From NCBI GenBank assembly GCA_009782085.1, contig WQUN01000102.1, forward strand, positions 1 through 12,881: 12,881 bases of DNA. Reading direction: 5' to 3'. Source of the stretch: Bacillota bacterium (GTDB taxonomy: Bacteria; Bacillota; Clostridia; Lachnospirales; WQUN01). The notes beneath the pieces were generated by a model that worked only from the letters and a program-made list of their open reading frames with translations, did not search any database and was not told the origin of the DNA. Position 1 is the first letter of the stretch; each line of letters starts with the position of its first letter. Shown here piece after piece: positions 6,347 to 12,881 of this stretch. The position numbers and the translations under genes were made by a program.

Positions 6347-7975
6347 TTGAATTTTTTCAAACGAAATTATCACGTCTTCCTGGAGACGTTTCTGATAGCC
6401 GCCGTATTCGTGATCATAGCCATGTTCTTTTCGGGAGGCGGGCTTCGGCCGGTCGTATATGTGGACGCCGTTTTCGTGGTCGGGGCGTATGTCTACCTGC
6501 GCGCGCGCTTTTTAAGCCACATGCGCAAACGCGTGGGCGTCATGGCCAAGGACATGCGCGCCGCGCTCCTGGGCGGTTCCGGGCGGAAGGCGGCCGGCGG
6601 CCCCGCGGAGCGGGAGCGCACCGGCGACGCGGAGGTGGACCGCGACCTCAGGCCGTTCTACGAGGAGCTGGACGCCGTCCTGCGCGAGCTGCGCAAGGAC
6701 GACGCCGACCGCCAGGAGATCCTGGACATGATCAACTCCATCGCCGTGAACATGGACTTCGACAAGGTCCTGGAGGACCTCATGCCGCGGCTGATCGAGG
6801 TCACAAACAGCGGCTGCTGCGCGTTCTACAGCCTCAACGGCTCCACGAACAAGCTGGAGATCAAGAATTCGGCCGGGTTCAGCAAGAACGTGTACTCCGA
6901 GTTTGACATGACCTTGGGGGAGGGCTATGTCGGCATGGCCGCCGAGAGCCGCAAGACCGTGGTCATCAAGGACATCCCCGACGACACCGTGTACTCCATG
7001 CGCACGTTTTTGGGCAAGGTCAAGCCCAAGAGCCTGCTGGTGGTGCCGATCCTGAACAACGACCAGTTCATCGGCGTGCTGGTCTTCGCAAGCATATACG
7101 ATTATTCGGCGAAAGAGTTGGAGATGATCGAGATAATCAGGTACTATGTCGGCGTGGCGGCGGCGAACGGCATGACCTACGAAAAGACCAAGCGGCTCTC
7201 CAACGAGCTGAAATTCCAGAACAAGCTGATACAGAACCTGAACGAGGAGCTGGAGCAGAAGGTCGAGAGCCGCTCGCTCTATCTGACGAACATCATCGAC
7301 AGGGTCGCGGACTGCGCCATTTACACGATGGACAGGCAGGGGATCATACTGACCTGGAGCAAGGGCGCGGAGGAGCTCATAGGCTTCACGGCCGAGGAGG
7401 CCGTCGGCAGGCATGTTGAGAACATCTACGAACCGGAGGACAGGGAGGCCGCGCGCAACAGGCTCGACACGGCCCTCAACGCGGGAAGCTGCGCCGAGAG
7501 TGGCTGGCGCGCCCTGAAAGACGGGAGCAGGCGCTTTTTTGAGATTCGGCTTTTCAGCATATATAACGACCAGAACGAGGTCATAGGCGTGTCGAACATA
7601 ACCCGCGACCTGACCGCCCTCAAGCTCGCCCAGAACGCGGCGGCCTTTGAAAAGGAGACCGGCGCGCTGATGATTGAGGGGCGGGAAACGGCGCTGGTTC
7701 TGGCCGACGCTGGCGGCGCGGTCATATCGGCCAGCCGCGGGGCCGCTCTCCGCCTGGACGAGGAACTCCTGACCGGGCGGAACATATGCAACTTTTTCGA
7801 AGAGTCCATAGAACTCTCCGGCGCGCTCGAGAGCATGTCCCCCTATCCGGACATGTACGAGCGGACGTTCACGAAGCGCGGCGGGAACGCGCGGGCGCGG
7901 GTGTGGATGACCGCCGTGGAAAACGCTCTGACCGGGGAAAAGAGAGTGCTGCTGGAGATCGGGGAGGGGGAATAA
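6347..7975 (+). CDS. Membrane-anchored GAF-PAS-PAS sensor protein without output domain
   Basis: 542 residues. Two transmembrane helices (about 11-29 and 34-54) form a hairpin, so the rest is probably cytoplasmic. A charged linker (58-130) leads to a GAF domain (about 135-275, with GEGYVGMAAESRKTVVIKDI and LLVVPILNNDQFIGVLVFAS). A coiled coil follows (278-310, LKFQNKLIQNLNEELEQKVESR), then a PAS/PAC domain (310-425, with ELIGFTAEEAVGRH and VIGVSNITRDLT). Last is a second, more degenerate PAS-like region (440-540). Such modules sense small molecules, redox state or light and usually drive a kinase, GGDEF/EAL or phosphatase domain. None is present; the protein stops after the last PAS-like fold. 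Ligand and partner are unknown. The gene stands alone on its strand and meets the SLH gene tail to tail, seven bases away. Confidence 0.85.
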   Translation: MNFFKRNYHVFLETFLIAAVFVIIAMFFSGGGLRPVVYVDAVFVVGAYVYLRARFLSHMRKRVGVMAKDMRAALLGGSGRKAAGGPAERERTGDAEVDRDLRPFYEELDAVLRELRKDDADRQEILDMINSIAVNMDFDKVLEDLMPRLIEVTNSGCCAFYSLNGSTNKLEIKNSAGFSKNVYSEFDMTLGEGYVGMAAESRKTVVIKDIPDDTVYSMRTFLGKVKPKSLLVVPILNNDQFIGVLVFASIYDYSAKELEMIEIIRYYVGVAAANGMTYEKTKRLSNELKFQNKLIQNLNEELEQKVESRSLYLTNIIDRVADCAIYTMDRQGIILTWSKGAEELIGFTAEEAVGRHVENIYEPEDREAARNRLDTALNAGSCAESGWRALKDGSRRFFEIRLFSIYNDQNEVIGVSNITRDLTALKLAQNAAAFEKETGALMIEGRETALVLADAGGAVISASRGAALRLDEELLTGRNICNFFEESIELSGALESMSPYPDMYERTFTKRGGNARARVWMTAVENALTGEKRVLLEIGEGE

Positions 7976-7992
7976 ACCTTTATTACTCCCCC
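7966..7992. terminator. Possible shared stem-loop between the sensor and SLH genes
   Basis: GGGGG (7966-7970) plus AATAAA can pair with TTTATT plus CCCCC (7979-7992), with a three-base bulge. It covers both stop codons at the tail-to-tail junction. The geometry is imperfect and no T-run follows, so this is a weak candidate. Confidence 0.3.
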
Positions 7993-10900
7993 AAAACGAT
8001 CCACCCCACCGCCTCCATCCCCGCCTGGCCATTGACAGGCGGCGCGTCCGTCATGACCCGCACCTGCTCCCCAACCTCTATCAGCCCCGCGCCGACGACG
8101 GCGTTGTTCCTGACGACCACGGAATTCGCCGGCACGGTGACCTCGACGGTCCCGCCCGCCGCGTTGACGGAAGTTACCGGCAGCCACTTGCCCGTCGCCT
8201 CGTCCAGGAAAGTCACGTTTTTAAGCCCGAACTTCCCGTCCGAAACCCTGTAAACCACGCCCCGAAGCGTCCTTCCCGCGAACGGCGCGTCCACCACCCG
8301 CGCGGCCCTGGCGCCGTCCGCGACGACGGTATAGACTTTGCCGGCGGCGGAGGCGTCTCCCAGCCCGGTGAAGTTTTCGGGCGGGGCGGCCCCGCCGGAA
8401 TCCAGGAAAACGGTATCCCCGTCTATCGCGAACTCCCTCTGCACCGGCGTGAAACGCCAGACCGTCCCCATAAGCGACGCCATCGACTGCACCTTGAAGC
8501 TCCGGCCGTCGTTCACGCCGAGCACGCGCCCCCGCGCGAGATATACGCCGGAAACCCCCGGCGCGGGCGCGATTTGGACCACGGCCGCGCTGTTGGAACC
8601 GTTCAGTGCCACCGTCGCGTAGTCGGAGGCGGCGATGCCCCGCCCGTCGATAAGGCGGCCGTTGCGCACCACGATCGCGCCGTCGTCCGCGTTTATCGCG
8701 CCGCTGACGCTAAGCATCGCGAAGCGGCCGTTGCCGTCGGACCGGAGCACCGTGTCCGGGTTGAGAAGCTCGTCCCGGCCGCCCCGGAACGTCACCTTTT
8801 TGACCTTTTCCCCGGCGTAGCCGTTTTCCAGGGCGATATACACGTCCCCGGCGCGCGTGAAGCCCGCGAGGGCCTCATCGCGGGAGACGCGCCTGCCGCC
8901 GTCGTAATACTCCGTGTTTTTGCCCGATATGTCGAAGGTCTTTACCCGCGCGAAACCGCCCCAGCCGGCCTTTGTCAGAGTCTCGGCGTTTTTGACGGCG
9001 AGCCGGTTCTGGATGGGGTTTACGCCTGAGAATTCGCCTTTCACGATGGAGCTTATATAGTGCCCGCCGTCCTCCACGGCCATTTCCCTGACAGATTCGA
9101 TCACGCGCCCGGGCCCGGCCGGGGCCTGATTTATCAGCAGCCTGGCCCAGTCGCCGGTCTGTATGTCCTCGGCGCTTATCCGCGCCCCGTTTTTGCCGAT
9201 ATATGTGCCGTCGGCCACGTCGTACCAGGCCGTCTGCCCGTTCTCGAACTCCATGAGCATGGACGACAGCCCGCCCAGCGGGCGGAACTCCAGTATCTTG
9301 CCGTAGCGCGTGGTGCAGCTGGCCGCGGCGCTTACGGAGGCGACGGCCTCGGGGTCGTCCGGCGCGCTCCTTAAAAACACGATGTCCCCGGGCTCCACCG
9401 ATTCTATATCGGTTTCGAACGGGCTGTACCTGTAGTCGGGAAAGACCTGCCCGATATAGGCTGCCTCGCCGGACATGTCGTAATATTCCTTCTTTTGCAC
9501 CTTCAGGCCGCCCTCGTAACGCCGCTTCGAGACCAGCCTCCCGTTGGGGTCGACGACGGTCAGGTAGCCCTGGGCGGCGTTGTTCTCGACGACGACGCCG
9601 CGTATCTCCTGCGCCGCGACGGGCTCGCCGGTATATGTCACGGCGTCGGTCACGTTGTTTATAAGGCGCAGCTCCACGCCGCTCCCCAGCGGCAGCGCGC
9701 TCTCGCCGAGCTTTTGGTTCCCGAACCGGACGAAACCGGCGCCGTTGTCGAAGCCGTAAAGGCCCGAGGCCATAGGGAAGGTGTAGTCCTTGCCGCGGGA
9801 AGAAACGGTTATCGTCCCGTTTTGCAGATCGACGGCCTCCAGACGCCCGCGGACCGCGGCCGGCGCGGCCAATGCGCCCTCCGGAACGGGCGACGTTACC
9901 TGGACGTACAGCACGACGCCGTCCGCCGCCCTCACGAGGTACTCGATCCCGTCGCCCGCCGAGAGGCTGGCGAGGCCCGTCACAACGCCGTCTCTCAGGA
10001 CGACGGCGTCCGTCTCGCCGGACTGCGGCGAAGTGTCCGCGACAAGCCCGTAGCGGAGCACGTCCGCCGTCCCGTCCGCCGCGCGCACGTAGATGTCCCT
10101 GGACAGCGCCGCGGAGCCGGTCGCCGTGGTCTGGCTGTCCTTAATCCCGCCGACCGTGCCGGTCTTTTTCAGGATCCCCGCCGCGGCGTAGTATATGTTG
10201 TCCATATTTTTAAGCGTCTGAGCCATTTCCGCGCGGTTTATCGTATCTTTGGGCCTGAAATTCCCGTCCGGCCCAAGGGGCATTATCCCGCTCTGGATGA
10301 CCGCGTCCACCGAAAAAGCCCTCTCCGGCGCGACGCTCTCCCAGTCCCCGGCGGCGTACAGGCCCTGCTGGGTCCGCGCAGGGAAAGCCGCCGGGTCCGC
10401 GACGACAAGCGCGCCGTATATCCAGTCCGCCACGCGTTCGCGCGTCGCCGGGGCGCGACGCGAAAAAACCGCCGCCGTGGCCGGAGCGGCCGGATTAGGC
10501 GCCGTCGCGCCGGCGTACTCGGCCGGCGTTATAAGCCCCATATCCTGCGCGTAGCCGAGATAGCCGACCGACCAGACGTCGCGAAGCGGCGAGCCCGCCG
10601 GGAGAGTTCCGATAAGCGAGACGCCCCGCTCCTGGGCGGCGCGCTCCATCCCGAGCGCGCGGATGACAAAAGCCAGCGCCTCCTCGTTTGTGACGGCGGC
10701 GCCCGGGAAAAACATATCGGCGTATCCTTTGATTATGTCGAGCGCACCGCCGCGGGTGACTGCGTCCTTGGCCCAGAAATCCCCGGGCACGTCGGAAAAG
10801 TTAAGGTTCCGGATCATCAGGCGGGCCTCCGCGCGGCCGATATAGATGTTCGCGACGGGGTCGCCGAATATGAACTCGTCCGTCGCGGCGGAAGCGGGGG

Positions 10901-11033
10901 GCGGAGGGGTGAAAACCGAAGTAAGAAGCAGAGCCGCGGTCAAGAACAGCGCGGACAGGGATTTGAAAGGAAGGGCGAAAAAAGCGGGGGTTGGCGTTGA
11001 TTTTGCCGTTGATTTTGTCGTTGGATTTGTCAA
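7983..11033 (-). CDS. Secreted S-layer homology (SLH) domain protein with repetitive beta-rich body
   Basis: 1016-residue exported surface protein. A signal peptide has a long Thr/Lys/Pro-rich start, a hydrophobic core (LSALFLTAALLLTSVF, 26-41) and a likely cut after ASA (47-49). Three SLH modules follow. Module 1 is at about 77-130 (FSDVPGDFWAKDAV, then VTNEEALAFVIRALG). Module 2 is at about 150-210, with an Ala/Pro-rich insertion. Module 3 is at about 228-282 (GPDGNFRPKDTINRAEMAQ). SLH modules bind pyruvylated wall polysaccharide, so the protein should be held on the cell surface. Residues 290-1016 have no domain I recognise, but show a recurring beta-rich pattern in about seven units. The TTG start has AAAGGAG (11042-11048) eight bases upstream. 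It could be an S-layer protein, an adhesin or a scaffold; no enzyme motif was seen. Confidence 0.88.
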   Translation of the reverse strand: MTNPTTKSTAKSTPTPAFFALPFKSLSALFLTAALLLTSVFTPPPPASAATDEFIFGDPVANIYIGRAEARLMIRNLNFSDVPGDFWAKDAVTRGGALDIIKGYADMFFPGAAVTNEEALAFVIRALGMERAAQERGVSLIGTLPAGSPLRDVWSVGYLGYAQDMGLITPAEYAGATAPNPAAPATAAVFSRRAPATRERVADWIYGALVVADPAAFPARTQQGLYAAGDWESVAPERAFSVDAVIQSGIMPLGPDGNFRPKDTINRAEMAQTLKNMDNIYYAAAGILKKTGTVGGIKDSQTTATGSAALSRDIYVRAADGTADVLRYGLVADTSPQSGETDAVVLRDGVVTGLASLSAGDGIEYLVRAADGVVLYVQVTSPVPEGALAAPAAVRGRLEAVDLQNGTITVSSRGKDYTFPMASGLYGFDNGAGFVRFGNQKLGESALPLGSGVELRLINNVTDAVTYTGEPVAAQEIRGVVVENNAAQGYLTVVDPNGRLVSKRRYEGGLKVQKKEYYDMSGEAAYIGQVFPDYRYSPFETDIESVEPGDIVFLRSAPDDPEAVASVSAAASCTTRYGKILEFRPLGGLSSMLMEFENGQTAWYDVADGTYIGKNGARISAEDIQTGDWARLLINQAPAGPGRVIESVREMAVEDGGHYISSIVKGEFSGVNPIQNRLAVKNAETLTKAGWGGFARVKTFDISGKNTEYYDGGRRVSRDEALAGFTRAGDVYIALENGYAGEKVKKVTFRGGRDELLNPDTVLRSDGNGRFAMLSVSGAINADDGAIVVRNGRLIDGRGIAASDYATVALNGSNSAAVVQIAPAPGVSGVYLARGRVLGVNDGRSFKVQSMASLMGTVWRFTPVQREFAIDGDTVFLDSGGAAPPENFTGLGDASAAGKVYTVVADGARAARVVDAPFAGRTLRGVVYRVSDGKFGLKNVTFLDEATGKWLPVTSVNAAGGTVEVTVPANSVVVRNNAVVGAGLIEVGEQVRVMTDAPPVNGQAGMEAVGWIVLGE
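10993..11028 (-). repeat. Three imperfect 12-base tandem repeats at the start of the SLH gene
   Basis: On the + strand the units are GGCGTTGATTTT, GCCGTTGATTTT and GTCGTTGGATTT. They encode the unusual PTTKSTAKSTPT-type start of the signal peptide. Repeat slippage probably lengthened the N-region without disturbing the frame, because each unit is four codons. Confidence 0.7.
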
Positions 11034-11162
11034 GCGTGTCTCTCCTTTGATGTCGGCGTGATGTCAATTGTAAGAATAGAGATGTACTCTTTCTGACAAA
11101 CCGTTCAAGCAATTTCTGGTCATCCGAAACCGTGTTGAACAACTTGTCTGCGCGTTTTCACA
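11034..11162. other. Intergenic region upstream of the SLH gene
   Basis: About 130 bases, AT-richer than the flanks. Apart from the ribosome binding site, I could not settle on a promoter. TTGTCA and TACAAT occur on the minus strand, but 21 bases apart, which is too far for a standard promoter. Confidence 0.5.
11042..11046 (-). promoter_or_regulatory. Ribosome binding site deciding the TTG start of the SLH gene
   Basis: AGGAG inside AAAGGAGAG, eight bases before TTG 11033. It fixes a TTG start where no nearby in-frame ATG exists. Confidence 0.75.
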
Positions 11163-11546
11163 TCAAAGTTTACTTGCCTTGAGACTCTCCAGCATTGACA
11201 TTGGGTTATGTTCTCGCGACAATCGCCGCCGCCTTTCTGTCACAGTATTCAAATACCAGTCAACTGTCATATCCAGATCGTCGGCAATGGTTCTAAGAAA
11301 ATTATCGCCGGCAATACGTGAATCGTCCGAAATCTGCGATTCCGTCAGAACTCTCTCGTCAATATACTCAATCAATGATTGCTTGTATTGTCGCATCGAA
11401 TGCTTCTCCACGAAAATTTCAACTGCTTTGCGCAATCTCGGCGACATGCTGTATAGCAGGCTAACGCTGCCATTCCACGCAGCAAATATGCCGTGGCAAA
11501 CGACGATAAAATCTTCGTAATTCAAAGAGTTCAAATCGGAGAACAT
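11163..11546 (-). CDS. Small protein of unknown function
   Basis: I do not recognise this protein. From ATG 11546 it has 127 residues, probably soluble and mostly helical. The first third is fairly hydrophobic (FIVVCHGIFAAWNGSVSLLYS) but too interrupted by polar residues for a sure membrane helix. The middle is charged (RKAVEIFVEKHSMRQYKQSL), and the end is a basic helix (TVTERRRRLSREHNPMSML). GGAG (11555-11558) lies eight bases before ATG 11546, so this start is preferred over GTG 11555. Its composition is more AT-rich than the flanking SLH and glycosyltransferase genes. It begins 14 bases after the end of a start-less open frame, a spacing typical of translational coupling. That suggests it was once the second gene of a pair. 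Hypothetical, but the ribosome binding site and spacing support real coding. Confidence 0.6.
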   Translation of the reverse strand: MFSDLNSLNYEDFIVVCHGIFAAWNGSVSLLYSMSPRLRKAVEIFVEKHSMRQYKQSLIEYIDERVLTESQISDDSRIAGDNFLRTIADDLDMTVDWYLNTVTERRRRLSREHNPMSMLESLKASKL

Positions 11547-11559
11547 ATTGTTCACTCCA

Positions 11560-11823
11560 TTAAATTATCGGCTTAAAATATAATAACCCAGCCTTTCTAA
11601 TGATATACCGCAAATCATCCGCAGTTTCTAAATCAATGATTCCTTTGCCGTAATTTTCATTTACACCTCGCAATAATCCATCCCGATTTTGCTCTATTTT
11701 TGCGCTATGCCAGTCGTTTTTGGCTATATCGATCCGCAGTATGTTAGCAATTCTCTTCGGGTTCGACGACGGAGGGTTGCAATCGAATCTTGGCGAACAC
11801 CATACATAAGGCCATCGCGGCCT
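11560..11823 (-). pseudogene. Start-less open frame behind the glycosyltransferase stop; possible 5'-truncated gene
   Basis: An open frame of 87 codons runs from just after the TAG at 11824-11826 to TAA at 11560-11562, in the same phase as the glycosyltransferase. It has no ATG or GTG; the first TTG is at 11671-11673 and has no clear ribosome binding site. The first third is GC-rich and unprotein-like. From about 11757 it becomes AT-rich and protein-like (KRIANILRIDIAKNDWHS, then GKGIIDLETADDLRYIIRKA). Its stop is 14 bases from the next gene. I read it as the 3' remnant of a gene that lost its start. Alternatives are a stop-readthrough extension of the glycosyltransferase, or chance. No family recognised. 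Confidence 0.35.
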
Positions 11824-12881
11824 CTATCTCCGTCTCCCCACGACCGCTCTCACCTTCCCGCTCCCCGCGCGGAGCGTGCCCCTCACCTTCCCGCTCCCCG
11901 CCCGGAGCGTGCCCTTAACCCTTCCGCCCCCGGCGCGGAGCGTCCCCCTTACCTTCCCGCTTCCCGCGCTGATCCTCCCTTTTATCCTACCGACGCCGCG
12001 CCTGATCCTTACCGTCCTCATGCCCTTTCTGGCGTTTCGCTCGGCTATGGCGCGGATGTAAATCGCCTCCACGTTCTTCGCGAACCGCTCGGACGACAGG
12101 TGCCCGATCGCTTGGATAGCCCGCTCCGCGCAGGCCGCGGCCTCGTCGGGATGGCTGAGAGCGTGCAAAAGGGTCCGCGCCGCCTCCGCGTCCCGCTCGA
12201 AGCAGAAGCCCGTTTTGCCGTGGATGACCACGTTCTCGAGGCTCCTGTCGCGCTTGACGACGACCGGCACGCCGCCGGCGATGGCCTCGATGTACGTCAG
12301 GCCCTGGCTCTCCGTGATGGAGGCCGTGGCGAAAACGTTCCCGAGCTGATAGTAGAGCGGCACCGCGTCCGGAGGCACGGCCCCGGCGAATACGACGGAG
12401 GCGCGGACGCCGATATGCCCGGCCAGCTCCTCTAGGCCGGCCCTGGCGGGCCCGTCGCCGACGATAAGCAGCTTCGCGTCAGGCATTTCCCGAAGGATCT
12501 CCGGCATCTGCCTGACGAGCAGGTCCAGGCCCTTCTCCTGAGCCACGCGGCCGACGGTGACGATCACAGGGTCGGCTTCGCCGATCCCGAATTTTGCCCT
12601 TGTTTTGACGATTTGTTCCTTCGTGAAGTTAGCTTTGGCGAACGGAGCGAAATCTATGCCAGTGGCGACCGTGTTTATCGGCCGCGTGACGCCGATCTCT
12701 GTCAGATAGCTCTTCGTCTTTTCCGACGGCGCGATGACCTCCTGGGCCCGGTTGCAGTAGAGGCGGGCGAGCTTCTGCGCCATTTTGGGCGTGACGAGGC
12801 GTCCATTCGCTATGTAGTGCACGTAATCCTCGTACATAGTGTGATATGTGTGTATCATCGGTATCCTGTTGAATTCCGACA
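11824..12881 (-). CDS. GT4-family glycosyltransferase (diacylglycerol glucosyltransferase-like), 5' end outside window
   Basis: Retaining GT-B glycosyltransferase, seen without most of its acceptor-binding N-terminal domain. The frame is open to the window edge (SEFNRIP before the ATG at 12858), so that ATG is internal. IPMIHTYHTMYEDYVHYI resembles bacterial 1,2-diacylglycerol glucosyltransferases, which build glycolipids and lipoteichoic acid anchors at the inner membrane face. The donor domain shows VATGIDFAPF, TVGRVAQEKGLDLL, LLIVGDGPARAGLEELA, and the EX7E motif in TESQGLTYIEAIAGGVPVV. After the fold, the last 65 or so residues are extremely rich in Arg, Lys and Gly and hold four 11-residue repeats. 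Such a tail could hold the enzyme on anionic lipids. Donor sugar and acceptor are inferred from resemblance; another GT4 function is possible. Confidence 0.88.
   Translation of the reverse strand, partial: SEFNRIPMIHTYHTMYEDYVHYIANGRLVTPKMAQKLARLYCNRAQEVIAPSEKTKSYLTEIGVTRPINTVATGIDFAPFAKANFTKEQIVKTRAKFGIGEADPVIVTVGRVAQEKGLDLLVRQMPEILREMPDAKLLIVGDGPARAGLEELAGHIGVRASVVFAGAVPPDAVPLYYQLGNVFATASITESQGLTYIEAIAGGVPVVVKRDRSLENVVIHGKTGFCFERDAEAARTLLHALSHPDEAAACAERAIQAIGHLSSERFAKNVEAIYIRAIAERNARKGMRTVRIRRGVGRIKGRISAGSGKVRGTLRAGGGRVKGTLRAGSGKVRGTLRAGSGKVRAVVGRRR
11849..11980 (-). repeat. Four 33-base tandem repeats encoding a basic 11-residue motif
   Basis: Units lie at 11849-11881, 11882-11914, 11915-11947 and 11948-11980. 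The first two differ at one base; the third and fourth have diverged. Each encodes one 11-mer of the form GTLRAGSGKVR (variants GTLRAGGGRVK and GRISAGSGKVR). The most similar copies are at the gene's 3' end, suggesting recent unit duplication there. Confidence 0.88.

Noticed and set aside
6512..8032. A 506-codon minus-strand frame opposite the sensor gene
   Set aside because: Composition is typical of an antisense shadow (His, Val, Leu and Arg repeats) and the opposite strand encodes clear GAF and PAS domains.
9495..11000. A 501-codon + strand frame opposite the SLH gene
   Set aside because: Very rich in Arg, Gly, Ala and Val with no domain-like segments. It is a GC-rich antisense shadow of the SLH coding region, which has a signal peptide, SLH motifs and a ribosome binding site.
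10801..11142. Minus-strand open frame beginning FNTVSDDQKLLERFVRKS upstream of the SLH gene
   Set aside because: Its second half overlaps the SLH signal peptide and SLH domain in another frame and is Arg/Pro-rich nonsense. The start is a TTG without a ribosome binding site. The protein-like first 35 residues are probably chance, or at most a remnant.
11740..11800. GGTTCGAC near 11760 looked like a tRNA T-arm
   Set aside because: The flanking bases do not form the five-pair T stem, and no acceptor or anticodon arm could be folded on either strand.
11774..11846. Short minus-strand frame MALCMVFAKIRLQPSVVEPEENC as a start for the truncated frame behind the glycosyltransferase
   Set aside because: It would need a frameshift to join the AT-rich part, has no ribosome binding site, and overlaps the end of the glycosyltransferase. 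Kept only as a possibility.

Overview
The window looks like a GC-rich bacterial chromosome, most likely an uncultured member of the Clostridia (Bacillota). This is inferred from a zinc-domain (archaeal/eukaryal-type) prolyl-tRNA synthetase, an SLH-domain surface protein with a Gram-positive style signal peptide, a diacylglycerol-type GT4 glycosyltransferase, a methylglyoxal synthase, and strong AGGAG ribosome binding sites, several of which precede TTG starts. No mobile-element enzyme, tRNA, rRNA or CRISPR array was seen.

Layout: at the left edge the 3' part of argD (arginine biosynthesis) runs on the + strand and meets a long minus-strand series tail to tail. Read in its own direction (right to left), that series is: an AI-2E family transporter (starting at 6216), a CPBP intramembrane protease, proS, an intergenic stretch of about 250 bases with paired inverted repeats, a small AT-rich YcxB-like membrane protein, a divergent ThyX-like protein, and mgsA. 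Close spacing couples AI-2E to the protease, and the YcxB-like gene to the ThyX-like gene to mgsA. A dispersed 63-base repeat (the 'HPERSEG' type) lies between the protease and proS and supplies the protease's last 12 residues.

At 6217-6346 a divergent promoter region with interleaved -35 boxes drives the AI-2E series leftwards and a membrane-anchored GAF-PAS-PAS sensor rightwards. The sensor has no recognisable output domain. It meets, tail to tail, a 1016-residue SLH protein on the minus strand. That protein has a signal peptide, three SLH modules for cell-wall anchoring, and a body of about seven degenerate beta-rich repeats.

Upstream of the SLH gene is an AT-rich patch (about 11040-11760) with one small unrecognised gene and a start-less open frame tightly coupled to it. 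That frame continues, in phase, beyond the TAG stop of the GT4 glycosyltransferase that fills the right end. The glycosyltransferase is 5'-truncated by the window edge and ends in a very basic tail of four 11-residue tandem repeats.

The most interesting signals are the repeat-derived protease C-terminus, the basic 11-mer tail and the in-frame open region behind it, the modular body of the SLH protein, the ThyX-like protein that lacks the classical ThyX signature, the interleaved divergent promoters, and the paired GGTCTTGACC hairpins. No complete new defence or mobile system can be supported from this sequence.
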